A DNA stretch of 64,000 bases from Oribacterium sp. KHPX15. GTDB lineage: Bacteria; Bacillota; Clostridia; Lachnospirales; Lachnospiraceae. This document shows, one piece after another, positions 27,184 through 36,165 of this stretch. The stretch covers positions 1 through 64,000 of the forward strand of contig NZ_FNRG01000017.1 in NCBI RefSeq assembly GCF_900107835.1, in the 5' to 3' direction. Position 1 is the first letter of the stretch. Each line of letters begins with the position of its first letter. The notes beneath the pieces are model-generated. The model did not search any database. It was given only the letters and a program-made list of their open reading frames with translations, and was not told where the DNA came from. Made by a program: the position numbers and the translations under genes.

Positions 27184-28725
27184 TCACTCCGACCCTTTCC
27201 TCATTACCACAGCCAACACGGTCTTCACTAGGATCTGAAAATCCAGCCAAAGACTCCAGTTATCGATATACTTACAGTCCAGCCTTACCACTTCCTCAAA
27301 GTCCGTAATATCCGACCTTCCGCTAACCTGCCACATACCGGTAATTCCCGGCTTCATGCTGAGTCTCCTCTTGTGATAATTGGAATACTCCTTAAACTCA
27401 TTCACGGTTGGCGGTCTGGTTCCTACCAGAGACATGTCGCCAAGGAGAACGTTTACGAACTGCGGAAATTCATCAAGGCTTGTCTTTCTGATGAACTTTC
27501 CCACCTTTGTGATACGTGGGTCATCCTTCATCTTAAACATGAGACCATTCATCTCATTCTGCTTCATAAGCTCAGCCTTACGTTCCTCAGCATCTATGTA
27601 CATTGACCGGAACTTGAACATCTTGAAACGGCGTCCGTTCTTTCCGATACGTTCCTGAGCAAAGATTATGGGGCCCGGAGAATCCAGCTTTATGGCGATG
27701 CCTACAATTACAAAAAGTACTGCTGCGATGAATGTTCCTACAAGCCCTCCCAGGATGTCAATAAATCTTTTTGCGTATTCATATCGGAGCTTCATAACCG
27801 GCGGCTCAAGTATCGCCATAGGATACTTCCCGATATATCCAAGCCTTGACTCAATCTTAGGAATGTATTTCTGGTCCTCGCTTCTTAGCTTCATCTCAAG
27901 GTTCCGGAGTGAACTGAGCCCCAGGTGTACAGAGATTCCCATCTGGGCAAATTCTTCCACCATAGCCGTTATCTTCTCGGAACTTTCATCCTCAAGGATA
28001 AACAACTCATCAATGGCTCCGGCCCTTACCACATTAACAATATCATCCTTATAGGCCACTACCGGGATATGATCGATTTCCTCTCCTGTACCCTCAGTCC
28101 ACATCCTTTTCCTCGCATCGGAACTTTTCTTACTGTTGGCACTTCCTGCAATTTCTGTCACAGCTTCAGCTACTGCACTTCCTTCTTCATCCGTAAGCAT
28201 GATTCCCACTATACGTCTAGACCAGTCATTTTTCAGAATTTCCGAAGCTTTATGAGCCTTTTCTCTGTCTGTGATAACAGCAACCAGCGAAGCTGCATCC
28301 GACTTATAAAACTTGCTTATGACTATTCTTTGAACCATGAACAAAAGAATTGTCAAAATAGCAAAATGAAGCACCACCGTCGCCACAAAGAAATATCTTG
28401 ACTGGGTAATATCATTCTTCTGAATCAACAGGATCGCAGCCCAAATTCCGACAAAATAAACCGTACTTTTAAGCCCGGTAATCGCATAATCCCATATGTT
28501 CTTCCGTTCGAACTCATATTTGCCATTCAAAAGTGACAGCGACATAGCGATACACTCTGCAAGAACCGCAGGCAGAACCGCATCAAACCATAGATTCATC
28601 TCCAGAACTTCTTTAGTAAGCTTTGAGTACGCTCTCAAAACATAGAGAGACCCTGCACTTGCCAGAAAGGCAGTAAGTATATAGATAACGATGGTTATAG
28701 CTAATTCAAGTTTCTTTCTTTTCAT
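27184..28725 (-). CDS. Initiating sugar-phosphate transferase (polyprenyl-phosphate glycosylphosphotransferase) 1
   Basis: A 513-residue WbaP/CpsE-type enzyme. Five N-terminal membrane helices (about 1-145) are followed by a cytosolic Rossmann-like middle region and a C-terminal Bac_transf domain (about 315-513). That domain has KLDSPGPIIFAQERIGKNG, MFKFRSM, KTSLDEFPQFVNVLLGDMSLVGTRPP and KPGITGMWQVSGRSD. It loads the first sugar phosphate onto undecaprenyl phosphate in the membrane. A Ser/Lys-rich insert (about residues 200-212) is atypical. It is divergent from the chain-length gene at 28901. Confidence 0.93.
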   Translation of the reverse strand: MKRKKLELAITIVIYILTAFLASAGSLYVLRAYSKLTKEVLEMNLWFDAVLPAVLAECIAMSLSLLNGKYEFERKNIWDYAITGLKSTVYFVGIWAAILLIQKNDITQSRYFFVATVVLHFAILTILLFMVQRIVISKFYKSDAASLVAVITDREKAHKASEILKNDWSRRIVGIMLTDEEGSAVAEAVTEIAGSANSKKSSDARKRMWTEGTGEEIDHIPVVAYKDDIVNVVRAGAIDELFILEDESSEKITAMVEEFAQMGISVHLGLSSLRNLEMKLRSEDQKYIPKIESRLGYIGKYPMAILEPPVMKLRYEYAKRFIDILGGLVGTFIAAVLFVIVGIAIKLDSPGPIIFAQERIGKNGRRFKMFKFRSMYIDAEERKAELMKQNEMNGLMFKMKDDPRITKVGKFIRKTSLDEFPQFVNVLLGDMSLVGTRPPTVNEFKEYSNYHKRRLSMKPGITGMWQVSGRSDITDFEEVVRLDCKYIDNWSLWLDFQILVKTVLAVVMRKGSE

Positions 28726-28785
28726 AACACCAAAAAGCAGAGAGCCTGAGCTTCCTGCTTTCCTTCTCCCCTTAATGTTAGGTAC

Positions 28786-28813
28786 ATTTTAACATAAATC
28801 GAAAAGTATGCAA
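28786..28813 (-). promoter_or_regulatory. Promoter of the initiating transferase gene
   Basis: Minus strand TTGCAT (28808-28813), 16-bp spacer, then TGTTAAAAT, an extended -10 (TAAAAT 28786-28791). It gives a leader of about 55 bases. Confidence 0.5.
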
Positions 28814-28847
28814 TCATCAAAGCTTCGTGTCCACAGCATAACTCGTA

Positions 28848-28856
28848 TGTTATAAT
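28848..28856 (+). promoter_or_regulatory. Extended -10 promoter of the chain-length / EpsG operon
   Basis: TGTTATAAT is a perfect extended -10 (TG-N-TATAAT); the -35 region is poor. It lies 45 bases before ATG 28901 and is back to back with the minus-strand promoter. Confidence 0.6.
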
Positions 28857-28900
28857 GATGTCAGCATCATCGCTAAACTAAGTATTCGTTGGAGACTCCT

Positions 28901-30256
28901 ATGAAAAAACCTTATAGTTCACAACAAACACCTTCAATCAAGACTACCTCTTCAGATTCCTTCGATATGACCGCCTTTCTTATCCATATACTCCGCCATA
29001 CAGGACTATGGCTCATTCTTGTTGTGTTTTTCGGTCTGATAGGATTTCTAAGCTCCTTCGTGCCGGCATACAGAACCTATGCAAACTATACGGAAGACAC
29101 TTCTTCTGCAACGGAAACTTCAATCAATGTTGACTACCCATACATATTTACTTCAAAGAAAATAATATATATCCCTACAGAAGATGCTTCACTCATCGCC
29201 CAAAGCGCCTTGTCTCTCTTCAAGTCAAAGTCCATGATGGAAACTCTTGAATCAGAGTTCTATAAGGAAGCAATGTCCGAAGAATATAAACTAAGAAACC
29301 GTATGGTGACCTATAATTATCGTCTTCATGATGTTCTTGAATCACCTTATTCTCTCGGGAATTTCAGTTCGATTATGGATTGCTACATAAACCCAAACAT
29401 CTCCGTGATTCCAAGCGGACACTCTAACGTAGGCACCATGAGCACAGATAACTATCATTTTCTTGTAGTTTCCGCTGACACAGGCAATGAAGAACTTTCA
29501 ACAAACATGTGCAGCCGGGCGGCCGAACTTCTGATAAACGAAGTAAGTTCTCTTATCGGTTCCTTCGACTATGAGCTTATCGACAGAGCTACCGAAATAA
29601 CCTTACCTTCCGCAGACAATGGTCTGATACCTATCACTTCCACCGGATCAGTTGTCACTACCGAACGTCCAAAGCTGTCAGCCATTGTAAGAGGTTCTTT
29701 CAAAGCCTCTCTTTGGGGAATAGTTATCGCTACCTTCAGTTCTATATTTATAGGTTTTTTCCTTGAGGTTACAAGCCAGAAAATCATTTCCGTATCAGAA
29801 GCCCGTAGTTACGGTTCTCCTATACTTACAACAGTAAAATCCGAAAAATCAAAGGCTATTTTTCATCCGATTCAGCAGCTTATCGATAAACTTGAGGGAA
29901 GTGAGCGCCCTTGCGAAAGTCTTTCTACTGCTGTCGAGGTAACTGCTTCCTATATAAATAGATATATTTCAGACGAAAAACTTTGCAAAAGAGTTCTTAT
30001 CACCGGATCCGTAGACGATACACTATTATCTGGAATATGTGAGCTTTTCAGGCAAAAAGATGCTTCTTCTGGCATTGAGTATCTTTCCTCAGCCTTCATA
30101 TCCGATACTGCTGCCACAGTTGACGCAGCAGATGAGAACACCCTTATCCTGTTGGTAGAAAAACTTAACTATACTTCAAAAGTGGACTACAGCTTTGAGC
30201 TTAGACAGTTTGACCTCCTTGGCAGAACTGTAATAGGAACACTACTTATTAAATAA
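28901..30256 (+). CDS. Wzz/CapA-like chain-length protein with a degenerate kinase-like tail
   Basis: 451 residues. A first membrane helix (about 35-55, LWLILVVFFGLIGFLSSFVP) and a second at about 265-285 bracket an extracellular domain, the Wzz/CpsC layout. A C-terminal cytosolic part (about 345-451) keeps the strand order of a bacterial tyrosine kinase. The Walker-A position reads LITGSVDDTLLSG instead of a G-K-S/T loop, so it probably cannot bind ATP. ATG 28901 has GGAG six bases upstream. It should set chain length and interact with the polymerase. EpsG follows in the same operon. Confidence 0.75.
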   Translation: MKKPYSSQQTPSIKTTSSDSFDMTAFLIHILRHTGLWLILVVFFGLIGFLSSFVPAYRTYANYTEDTSSATETSINVDYPYIFTSKKIIYIPTEDASLIAQSALSLFKSKSMMETLESEFYKEAMSEEYKLRNRMVTYNYRLHDVLESPYSLGNFSSIMDCYINPNISVIPSGHSNVGTMSTDNYHFLVVSADTGNEELSTNMCSRAAELLINEVSSLIGSFDYELIDRATEITLPSADNGLIPITSTGSVVTTERPKLSAIVRGSFKASLWGIVIATFSSIFIGFFLEVTSQKIISVSEARSYGSPILTTVKSEKSKAIFHPIQQLIDKLEGSERPCESLSTAVEVTASYINRYISDEKLCKRVLITGSVDDTLLSGICELFRQKDASSGIEYLSSAFISDTAATVDAADENTLILLVEKLNYTSKVDYSFELRQFDLLGRTVIGTLLIK

Positions 30257-30371
30257 GACAGCTAAATGCAAAAAATACCTTTCAAATTATTTTAAATAAG
30301 AGCGCCAATTATGAAAATCCCTTTCATATCTACTTTTGCCACCGAATCAAAGCGGCGGAATAAAGATTAAT

Positions 30372-31520
30372 ATGACCTATATACTTCTTATCTTGATCAC
30401 CATACCTCTTGCGAAATTATGGAATAAAAGAAACACTTCACAGAAAGAAAAAATAATAGACATCGGAAATTATACCCTCCGTATAAAACCCTATGTCTAT
30501 GCTTTGCTTGCTTTTCTTCCATTATATATAGTTTATGCGTTTCAGTGTTCAGTTCACTCCGACTATGACAATTACCAGATCTTATATAGCCTTACTTCCA
30601 TCGGAAACCACGAACTGAGAGATCCTGCCGTGTATCTTATATTCAGGATCCTGTCTAACCTGAGACTACCCTTCCAAAGTGTATATATCGTCATCTACTT
30701 TATAGCCTTTTTTATCCTTGCAAAATGTATAAAGGATTACTCTGTAGACTTTTCCATGAGCATGACCTTGTTCATCACTGTTTTTTTCATGCTTGGATTC
30801 TACTATATCAGGCAGCTTCTGGCTGTAGTCATTGTTTTCTACGCTTACAGATACATAAACACCGGCAACTTCAAAAAGTACCTTGTTTTAACTATACTTG
30901 CTTCAACCTTCCACACATCTGCACTTATCATGCTCCCTGGATATTTCCTCTTGCGTTATCGGTTTAACACAAGCTTTTATGTTCTTATCACCCTTATATC
31001 AGCCATCATAAATGCCGCAAAAAACACCGTCCTTACCTGGATAGTTGCGACTTTTATACCTAAATACTTCGGTCGACACGAGATGTTCCGTTCCTTTGCA
31101 TTTGATCTCTATGACACCATATGGATACTCATACTTATGCTGATTACTTTTATTTACATCTTTAAGTCTTCATCACCAGCGATGACAGCCAATAATACAA
31201 AAACCAATCAGCCTGATTGCAATAACGTCTTTTTGCGCGGCCTCATTTTCTATTTCATCCTTTACTTCTTCGGTAGATGGATTTTGGAATTCGAGCGCTT
31301 TGGATATTACTTCTATTTCCCTGTTATATGTCTGTATCCGAAGTTCATTGAACGCCTGTCTCAAGGAGAAAACAGCAAATCTTTTCGTACTTTTCTGAAC
31401 CTCGCCACATATGCCCTACTGATACTGTTATTATTCCTCAAGTACAACGCCGACACAGTATGGAACTACACAAGTATTTTTCATTTTTACCTATTGCAAG
31501 TATCCCCTTATCACATGTAA
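30372..31520 (+). CDS. EpsG-family polysaccharide polymerase
   Basis: About 382 residues with 10-11 membrane helices. It shows the EpsG pattern: SDYDNYQILYSL in the first loop, FYYIRQLLAVVIVFYAYRYI, and FHTSALIMLPGYFL. EpsG proteins are Wzy-like polymerases of Firmicutes biofilm polysaccharides. ATG 30372 is chosen because the upstream in-frame residues are not hydrophobic or conserved. Its last 83 bp overlap the 3' end of the convergent flippase-polymerase fusion, so antisense effects between the two messages are possible. Confidence 0.82.
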   Translation: MTYILLILITIPLAKLWNKRNTSQKEKIIDIGNYTLRIKPYVYALLAFLPLYIVYAFQCSVHSDYDNYQILYSLTSIGNHELRDPAVYLIFRILSNLRLPFQSVYIVIYFIAFFILAKCIKDYSVDFSMSMTLFITVFFMLGFYYIRQLLAVVIVFYAYRYINTGNFKKYLVLTILASTFHTSALIMLPGYFLLRYRFNTSFYVLITLISAIINAAKNTVLTWIVATFIPKYFGRHEMFRSFAFDLYDTIWILILMLITFIYIFKSSSPAMTANNTKTNQPDCNNVFLRGLIFYFILYFFGRWILEFERFGYYFYFPVICLYPKFIERLSQGENSKSFRTFLNLATYALLILLLFLKYNADTVWNYTSIFHFYLLQVSPYHM

Positions 31521-34500
31521 AAAGCAGCAGTGGAAATACATCATACATTATGTCCCCTATGGTTGCCTCCAGGAAACCAAGTCCTGCTATTATAGCCATA
31601 AGGAAGAGAATATAATACTCTTTCCGTAACCAACACACATAGTTCACCAGGGTAAATACGATGATGCCACATATAAACAACAGTATTCCGTACTTAAGCC
31701 AGGCTCTGATATAGTAATTGTCCACCCAGAAATAGTTCTCTTCTGAGGATTCAACTATATTTGCCCCCCATAATTCCGGCTTAAACTGCATCAGTGCTTG
31801 TTTTCCAAGGGACAGTCTCGATTTCAATGTGCTAACATCGAAAACCTTCCCAACCAGTTCTAACCACTTATACGAATTTGCATCATCGTAATAATATGAT
31901 GCAGCAAAGCTTACTATGGTTACATATATGAACATGGGTACAAATCCGATGAGAAACACTTTGTCTATTACAAATTGAATTCCCTTGTGCCATTTCCTGA
32001 TAGGATACCACTGTATAAGCTTAAAGATAATTGTTCCTATCAAAAGAATGAGGACGCACACTATACTGGCTCTTCCTGCGGTATATTTCACTATCGCTAC
32101 AGTTCCAAGAAGAAGCACTGACATATCACAAAGTCCAAAAAAGAACCTTGCCACCTTTTCATTTACTTTTTCTGACAGTAATTTCTCCGCTCCTCCAAAA
32201 TACCTTACGTAAAAATAAGTTATTTCAAAAAAGAGTATCTGCATGGAGGCCTCATTGGGACCACCATAACCAAATGCAAGCTTTCCTCGCTTTATAATAA
32301 ATTCTATAACTCCTGCATTTGCGAGTCTTGATACGGTAAAAAGCATAACTCCGTTAAAGATGAGGGTGATGTACATAATGGGCATAAATTTTCTGTCATG
32401 AGATACAACTGTAAATATAGCCATAGCGTAAATCCAGATGTCTCCATATCTACCCATGTATCCTATAGCCGAAATGAGAATTATGGTTTGGAAGGCAAAT
32501 ATCCATTTTTCCGTAACATTTTTTCTGTTATAGAGAAGCAGCCCAAGCATACAGCAGAGGGTTATACCCAGACGGTGTATACCCCCATACACAGGAATCA
32601 CTACATTAAGTTTTGTGATAGCTATGTAGGCAAGGGCATAGCAGCCAAAAAAGGCCAGATAGAACATAGTGTCGCTAAACTTGTTCCATGCTGCTGAATC
32701 ATAGAAGCTCTCTAAGGATTTTCCGACCATGATGGTTTCCTCTTGTGATGTGCCTTCTGTGATGGATTTTTCATCCTGGGATGTATTGACTATGGTGGAG
32801 TTTCCGGTCTGGGATGTTTCGCTTATGGTGAGCTTTTCCTCAAAATCCGGTATTGCTCTGCCCGTTAATCGTATCGCTTTCCTAAATGTCCATATAGTAA
32901 CATCTGCCAGCACAACAGCGTAAAGCCCTCTCACCATCAATGAAACACTGTCAAAATACATATAGGAAAGATTCGGTATATACTCCTGTGCAAAGAAAAA
33001 ACAAACCACAAGGACTATAAATATTACAGTTTCCTGGAGCATTTTCTTTTTATCGATTTTCTTTATAATTTCTTTAAAATCCACTTTTCTTCCTATAACT
33101 CTTTCCAAAATCCAATTAAAGGACTCTCTCGCAAATCTAAATCCAATATAGGCTACCATATATGCTACGGCAGGGACCAGAACACAGATCATAGCCCTTG
33201 TGAAAAGTAATATAATGCCATTGAACGGAAGTCTATCACATATCTGGTAAGTAACTGTGCACACCAAACCTGTGACCACTGCATATACAAAGTGTTGTCC
33301 GAAAAACTCTCTTAGCTTTCCATTCTTGAAATAGTGTTTAAATACTATTCCGGAGCTCAGGCAGAAATTTATCCCAAAAAGGGATATGATGGTTGCCACT
33401 ATGATTCCGTTTATGCCAAAAAAACTGACAAGTGTGATGTTCAGCACCACATTTACTATTGACTCCGCTACGGCTAAGTATCTGTTTTCCCACCAGAGTC
33501 CCGCAGCCTGGGCGTAAACACTTCTTATATCTCCCATCCTTAGGATATAGAAATATACGGAAAACAAAAGAACTGAGCTAAATGGGAGAAGGTACTTTTC
33601 TCCAACCCAGATAGTCATAAAGGGCTGATACAGACATATGAGGCAAACAAAGCTCCAGCCGCTTATGAGCATATATCCAAAGTTAAGGTGTGCCATATCC
33701 TTATAGTTTTTTTCTTCGCTGTCCAGCGCCATGCTGTTCCCTATTCCCGGCTGCATGGCATTAAGCACAACATAAAAAATAGTTGTCAGGGAGGAACTGA
33801 TATAAAAGTAGTTGTTGTAAAGAGCCGTTGCCGCAAGTCCCACCACTGCCGATATGCAGATACTGTCAAGAGCATTTCTGGTGGTTCCGCATACCTTCTC
33901 TATCATTATTCCGTAAACTCTTTTTCTGATGTCAAGCTTCTGCTCCTGACTTATCTCTCCGGCACATCGGTATTCGGGATACATCTTCTTCACCGCATAG
34001 GCTGTCAGTAGGTTGTTGATCACCGTGGATAAAGGAAGAAACAGCGCATATATGTAATAGTTTGATATTGTCAGCACCACTATCAGCTGCCCTATATAAC
34101 CCACTGTCTGACTCAGGATCGTAACTATACTTACTATATCTATTCTCTGATTGGCATTAAGAACCGAAGACAGATAACCATAGAAAAAATAGCTGATGAC
34201 TGTATTAAAAAGATAAACGAGATAAATGAGATACAGATTTATATCCGGAGGCACTGTTCCGTTTATAAGCTTTGGAAGCAGCGGAAGCAACAAAAGCCCC
34301 AGAAGGGAGATGAACAAACCTATAACTCTGTATACCTTTCTATAGAAAAAAAGAAGTGCGTTGACCGTATCAGTGTCATTCTCAGCAAGAGGCTTATACA
34401 TGCTGTAAATGATAGCACTGCTGAATCCAAGTTCCGACAGGCTGAGTACCTGAAGGATAGAGCTGAAAAGGCTGTTTAACCCGAGATAATCCACGCCCAT

Positions 34501-34611
34501 CTTATGTATCATGGCGGTTCTTATCAAAAACGGGAAAAGAATGGCGATAACTCTGTTTAGAGTTCCGGCTATCACACCTTTTTTTGTATTTTTGCTTCTC
34601 TCAAGCTTCAT
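31438..34611 (-). CDS. Flippase-polymerase fusion (Wzx domain plus Wzy-like domain)
   Basis: A 1057-residue membrane protein. Residues 1-520 are a full Wzx-type flippase (GVIAGTLNRVIAILFPFLIR, MGVDYLGLNSLFSSILQVLSL, IMIEKVCGTTRNALDSICI). Two more helices follow, then a Ser/Thr-rich linker with three 11-residue repeats (599-631). Residues 640-1057 form a second membrane domain with about ten helices and an O-antigen polymerase-like large loop and GRASIV motif. The two parts are normally separate proteins. The frame is uninterrupted, so it looks like a real fusion. It may channel repeat units from flipping to polymerisation. The final 83 bp overlap epsG. Confidence 0.75.
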   Translation of the reverse strand: MKLERSKNTKKGVIAGTLNRVIAILFPFLIRTAMIHKMGVDYLGLNSLFSSILQVLSLSELGFSSAIIYSMYKPLAENDTDTVNALLFFYRKVYRVIGLFISLLGLLLLPLLPKLINGTVPPDINLYLIYLVYLFNTVISYFFYGYLSSVLNANQRIDIVSIVTILSQTVGYIGQLIVVLTISNYYIYALFLPLSTVINNLLTAYAVKKMYPEYRCAGEISQEQKLDIRKRVYGIMIEKVCGTTRNALDSICISAVVGLAATALYNNYFYISSSLTTIFYVVLNAMQPGIGNSMALDSEEKNYKDMAHLNFGYMLISGWSFVCLICLYQPFMTIWVGEKYLLPFSSVLLFSVYFYILRMGDIRSVYAQAAGLWWENRYLAVAESIVNVVLNITLVSFFGINGIIVATIISLFGINFCLSSGIVFKHYFKNGKLREFFGQHFVYAVVTGLVCTVTYQICDRLPFNGIILLFTRAMICVLVPAVAYMVAYIGFRFARESFNWILERVIGRKVDFKEIIKKIDKKKMLQETVIFIVLVVCFFFAQEYIPNLSYMYFDSVSLMVRGLYAVVLADVTIWTFRKAIRLTGRAIPDFEEKLTISETSQTGNSTIVNTSQDEKSITEGTSQEETIMVGKSLESFYDSAAWNKFSDTMFYLAFFGCYALAYIAITKLNVVIPVYGGIHRLGITLCCMLGLLLYNRKNVTEKWIFAFQTIILISAIGYMGRYGDIWIYAMAIFTVVSHDRKFMPIMYITLIFNGVMLFTVSRLANAGVIEFIIKRGKLAFGYGGPNEASMQILFFEITYFYVRYFGGAEKLLSEKVNEKVARFFFGLCDMSVLLLGTVAIVKYTAGRASIVCVLILLIGTIIFKLIQWYPIRKWHKGIQFVIDKVFLIGFVPMFIYVTIVSFAASYYYDDANSYKWLELVGKVFDVSTLKSRLSLGKQALMQFKPELWGANIVESSEENYFWVDNYYIRAWLKYGILLFICGIIVFTLVNYVCWLRKEYYILFLMAIIAGLGFLEATIGDIMYDVFPLLLFTCDKGILAIGKNEKYLCSSILCRRCT
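32719..32817 (-). repeat. 33-bp in-frame tandem repeat in the fusion linker
   Basis: Three 33-bp units encode TSQTGNSTIVN, TSQDEKSITEG and TSQEETIMVGK. The copies share mainly the first three codons, so the array is old or fast evolving. It lies between the flippase and polymerase halves. Confidence 0.75.
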
Positions 34612-34705
34612 CTGGTTATCCTGCTTCTCTTTTTTATGATCAGAGGTTTTCCCTCTTTTTCCCTCTAATAAACTATTTTCTTACCTCTGTGATCTATGTG
34701 GGGAG

Positions 34706-34736
34706 GGTACAAGTCGTAACTATAAGGGCTTGTACC
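34706..34736. repeat. Perfect inverted repeat before the fusion gene
   Basis: GGTACAAG (34706-34713) and CTTGTACC (34729-34736) in the 34612-34763 spacer. No T-tract follows on either strand, so it is more likely an operator or processing site than a terminator. Confidence 0.4.
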
Positions 34737-34763
34737 TGATAGACTGATTAGGATTTAGGGTTT

Positions 34764-35993
34764 TTAAGATTGAATGTTCTCTTTCAATCCTAAAATATCC
34801 TTATATACGTCGAGGACTTTGTCTGCGTTGACTCTGAGGACAAATCTATCCATGGCGGCTTTACGTCCTGCGGCTGCCATGGCTCTTGACTTATCCTTAT
34901 TCTTTAAAGCATACTCTATAGCATTTTCGAGGCTTTGGGAATCCTCAGGTGTATACAGGAGGCCGGTTCTTCCCTCTTCAACTATTTCCCGGGTTCCGGC
35001 GCTGTTCGCACCTATCACCAGAGCTCCTGAAAGCATGGCTTCAACTGTTACGAGGCCAAAAGCCTCAGATCTTGAGGTCATAAAGGATATATCAGCCTCT
35101 TTATAGTATTTTTCAGGCTCATTGCTATAGCCCTCAAAGCTTATTATGTCTTCCAGGTTCTTTTCTTTTACCCATTCCTTTAGTTTTTTCTCTTCCGGGC
35201 CTCTGCCCACCAGCTTCAAGATAAGGTTTCTGTCATTTTTTTGGACGTAGGCATCGATGGCTTCCAGTAAAGTTGACTGACCTTTTCCGGGATATAGGCC
35301 TCCGACACAGACCATCTTGGCCTTGGGGGCACCGGAAATTGTCAACTTTACATCGTCAGAGACAGTCTTTTGAGGGGTGAAGAACCGGTCTACCACGACA
35401 TCGTCAAAAATTGTTTTTTCCGGATCGTAAAACCGGTCTTCCCTGACTCCATCATGCACTATACGGATTTTTTCTTCAGGCAGGATCTTCTTATATTTAT
35501 CATATATAGCCTGAGATATGGTTATGATGGCATCAGCCCTTCCCATGAGACTGTAGCCCCAGTCTCTGTTCCACATCCGGTTATTCTGGTCTTCTTCAAA
35601 GAATTCCCTGATGTGCCACACCACAGGGATACCTAAACTGTAGGCTGCCACTGCTGCAACGTAGGAATAGGTGGTATTGATATGAATGATATCCGGTTTT
35701 TCAGCCAGAAAATATTTTTTTATTTCGGCTATGGCAAAGTGGTTTAAGAACTTTTTTACAGGTATTTTCGAAAGATAATACATTCCCGAATCAATGGGCG
35801 TATCCCAGCTATAGGATCTGATAATCCGGTAAGGTATTTCAGCTTTGTTCAAAAGCTCAGTTCCATCACCGTCTTTTGGCAATATGACTCTGGCATCCAG
35901 ATTCCTGTTTCTCAGCTCCTGTACCAGATTAACCATACATATAAATGCACCTGACGCTCTGTTGTTGTCAGATGCAACAAATATAACCTTCAT
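34764..35993 (-). CDS. Glycosyltransferase family 4
   Basis: A 409-residue GT-B enzyme with a GT4 N-terminal domain (SDNNRASGAFICMVNLVQEL, HINTTYSYVAAVAAYSLG, HIREFFEEDQ) and a C-terminal Glycos_transf_1 domain (GGLYPGKGQSTLLEAI, then EAFGLVTVEAMLSGALVIG with the catalytic E-x7-E). Between the domains a 16-residue stretch is duplicated (DRFYDPEKTIFDDVVV / DRFFTPQKTVSDDVKL). AGGAATAGGT precedes ATG 35993. It is cotranscribed with the DUF4422 gene and the fusion protein. Confidence 0.92.
   Translation of the reverse strand: MKVIFVASDNNRASGAFICMVNLVQELRNRNLDARVILPKDGDGTELLNKAEIPYRIIRSYSWDTPIDSGMYYLSKIPVKKFLNHFAIAEIKKYFLAEKPDIIHINTTYSYVAAVAAYSLGIPVVWHIREFFEEDQNNRMWNRDWGYSLMGRADAIITISQAIYDKYKKILPEEKIRIVHDGVREDRFYDPEKTIFDDVVVDRFFTPQKTVSDDVKLTISGAPKAKMVCVGGLYPGKGQSTLLEAIDAYVQKNDRNLILKLVGRGPEEKKLKEWVKEKNLEDIISFEGYSNEPEKYYKEADISFMTSRSEAFGLVTVEAMLSGALVIGANSAGTREIVEEGRTGLLYTPEDSQSLENAIEYALKNKDKSRAMAAAGRKAAMDRFVLRVNADKVLDVYKDILGLKENIQS
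35343..35438 (-). repeat. 48-bp in-frame duplication in the GT4 gene
   Basis: Two imperfect 48-bp copies encode the 16-residue repeats at the inter-domain hinge. Relatives have only one short loop here, so this is an expansion. Confidence 0.75.
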
Positions 35994-36021
35994 ACCTATT
36001 CCTATCTCTTGCTGCTGTTTT

Positions 36022-36165
36022 ACACTCTATATTCAGCGTTCTTTCATGAGCATATCTATACTACTTTTTACATTCTCTTTTCGGTATTCTTTAGTGAACA
36101 TCCATGTGCTATTTTTTTCGTTCTCTTTTCAGTGTTCTTTCATGTGCATATTTCAGCACATCGAT
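36022..36165. repeat. Three 48-bp tandem copies at the end of the DUF4422 gene
   Basis: The block containing (G/A)TTCTTT(C/A)(A/G)TG recurs at 36038, 36086 and 36134, an exact 48-bp period. One copy encodes the last codons of the protein (YAHERTLKRERKK, then stop); the other two lie beyond the stop and could encode similar peptides. Confidence 0.7.
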
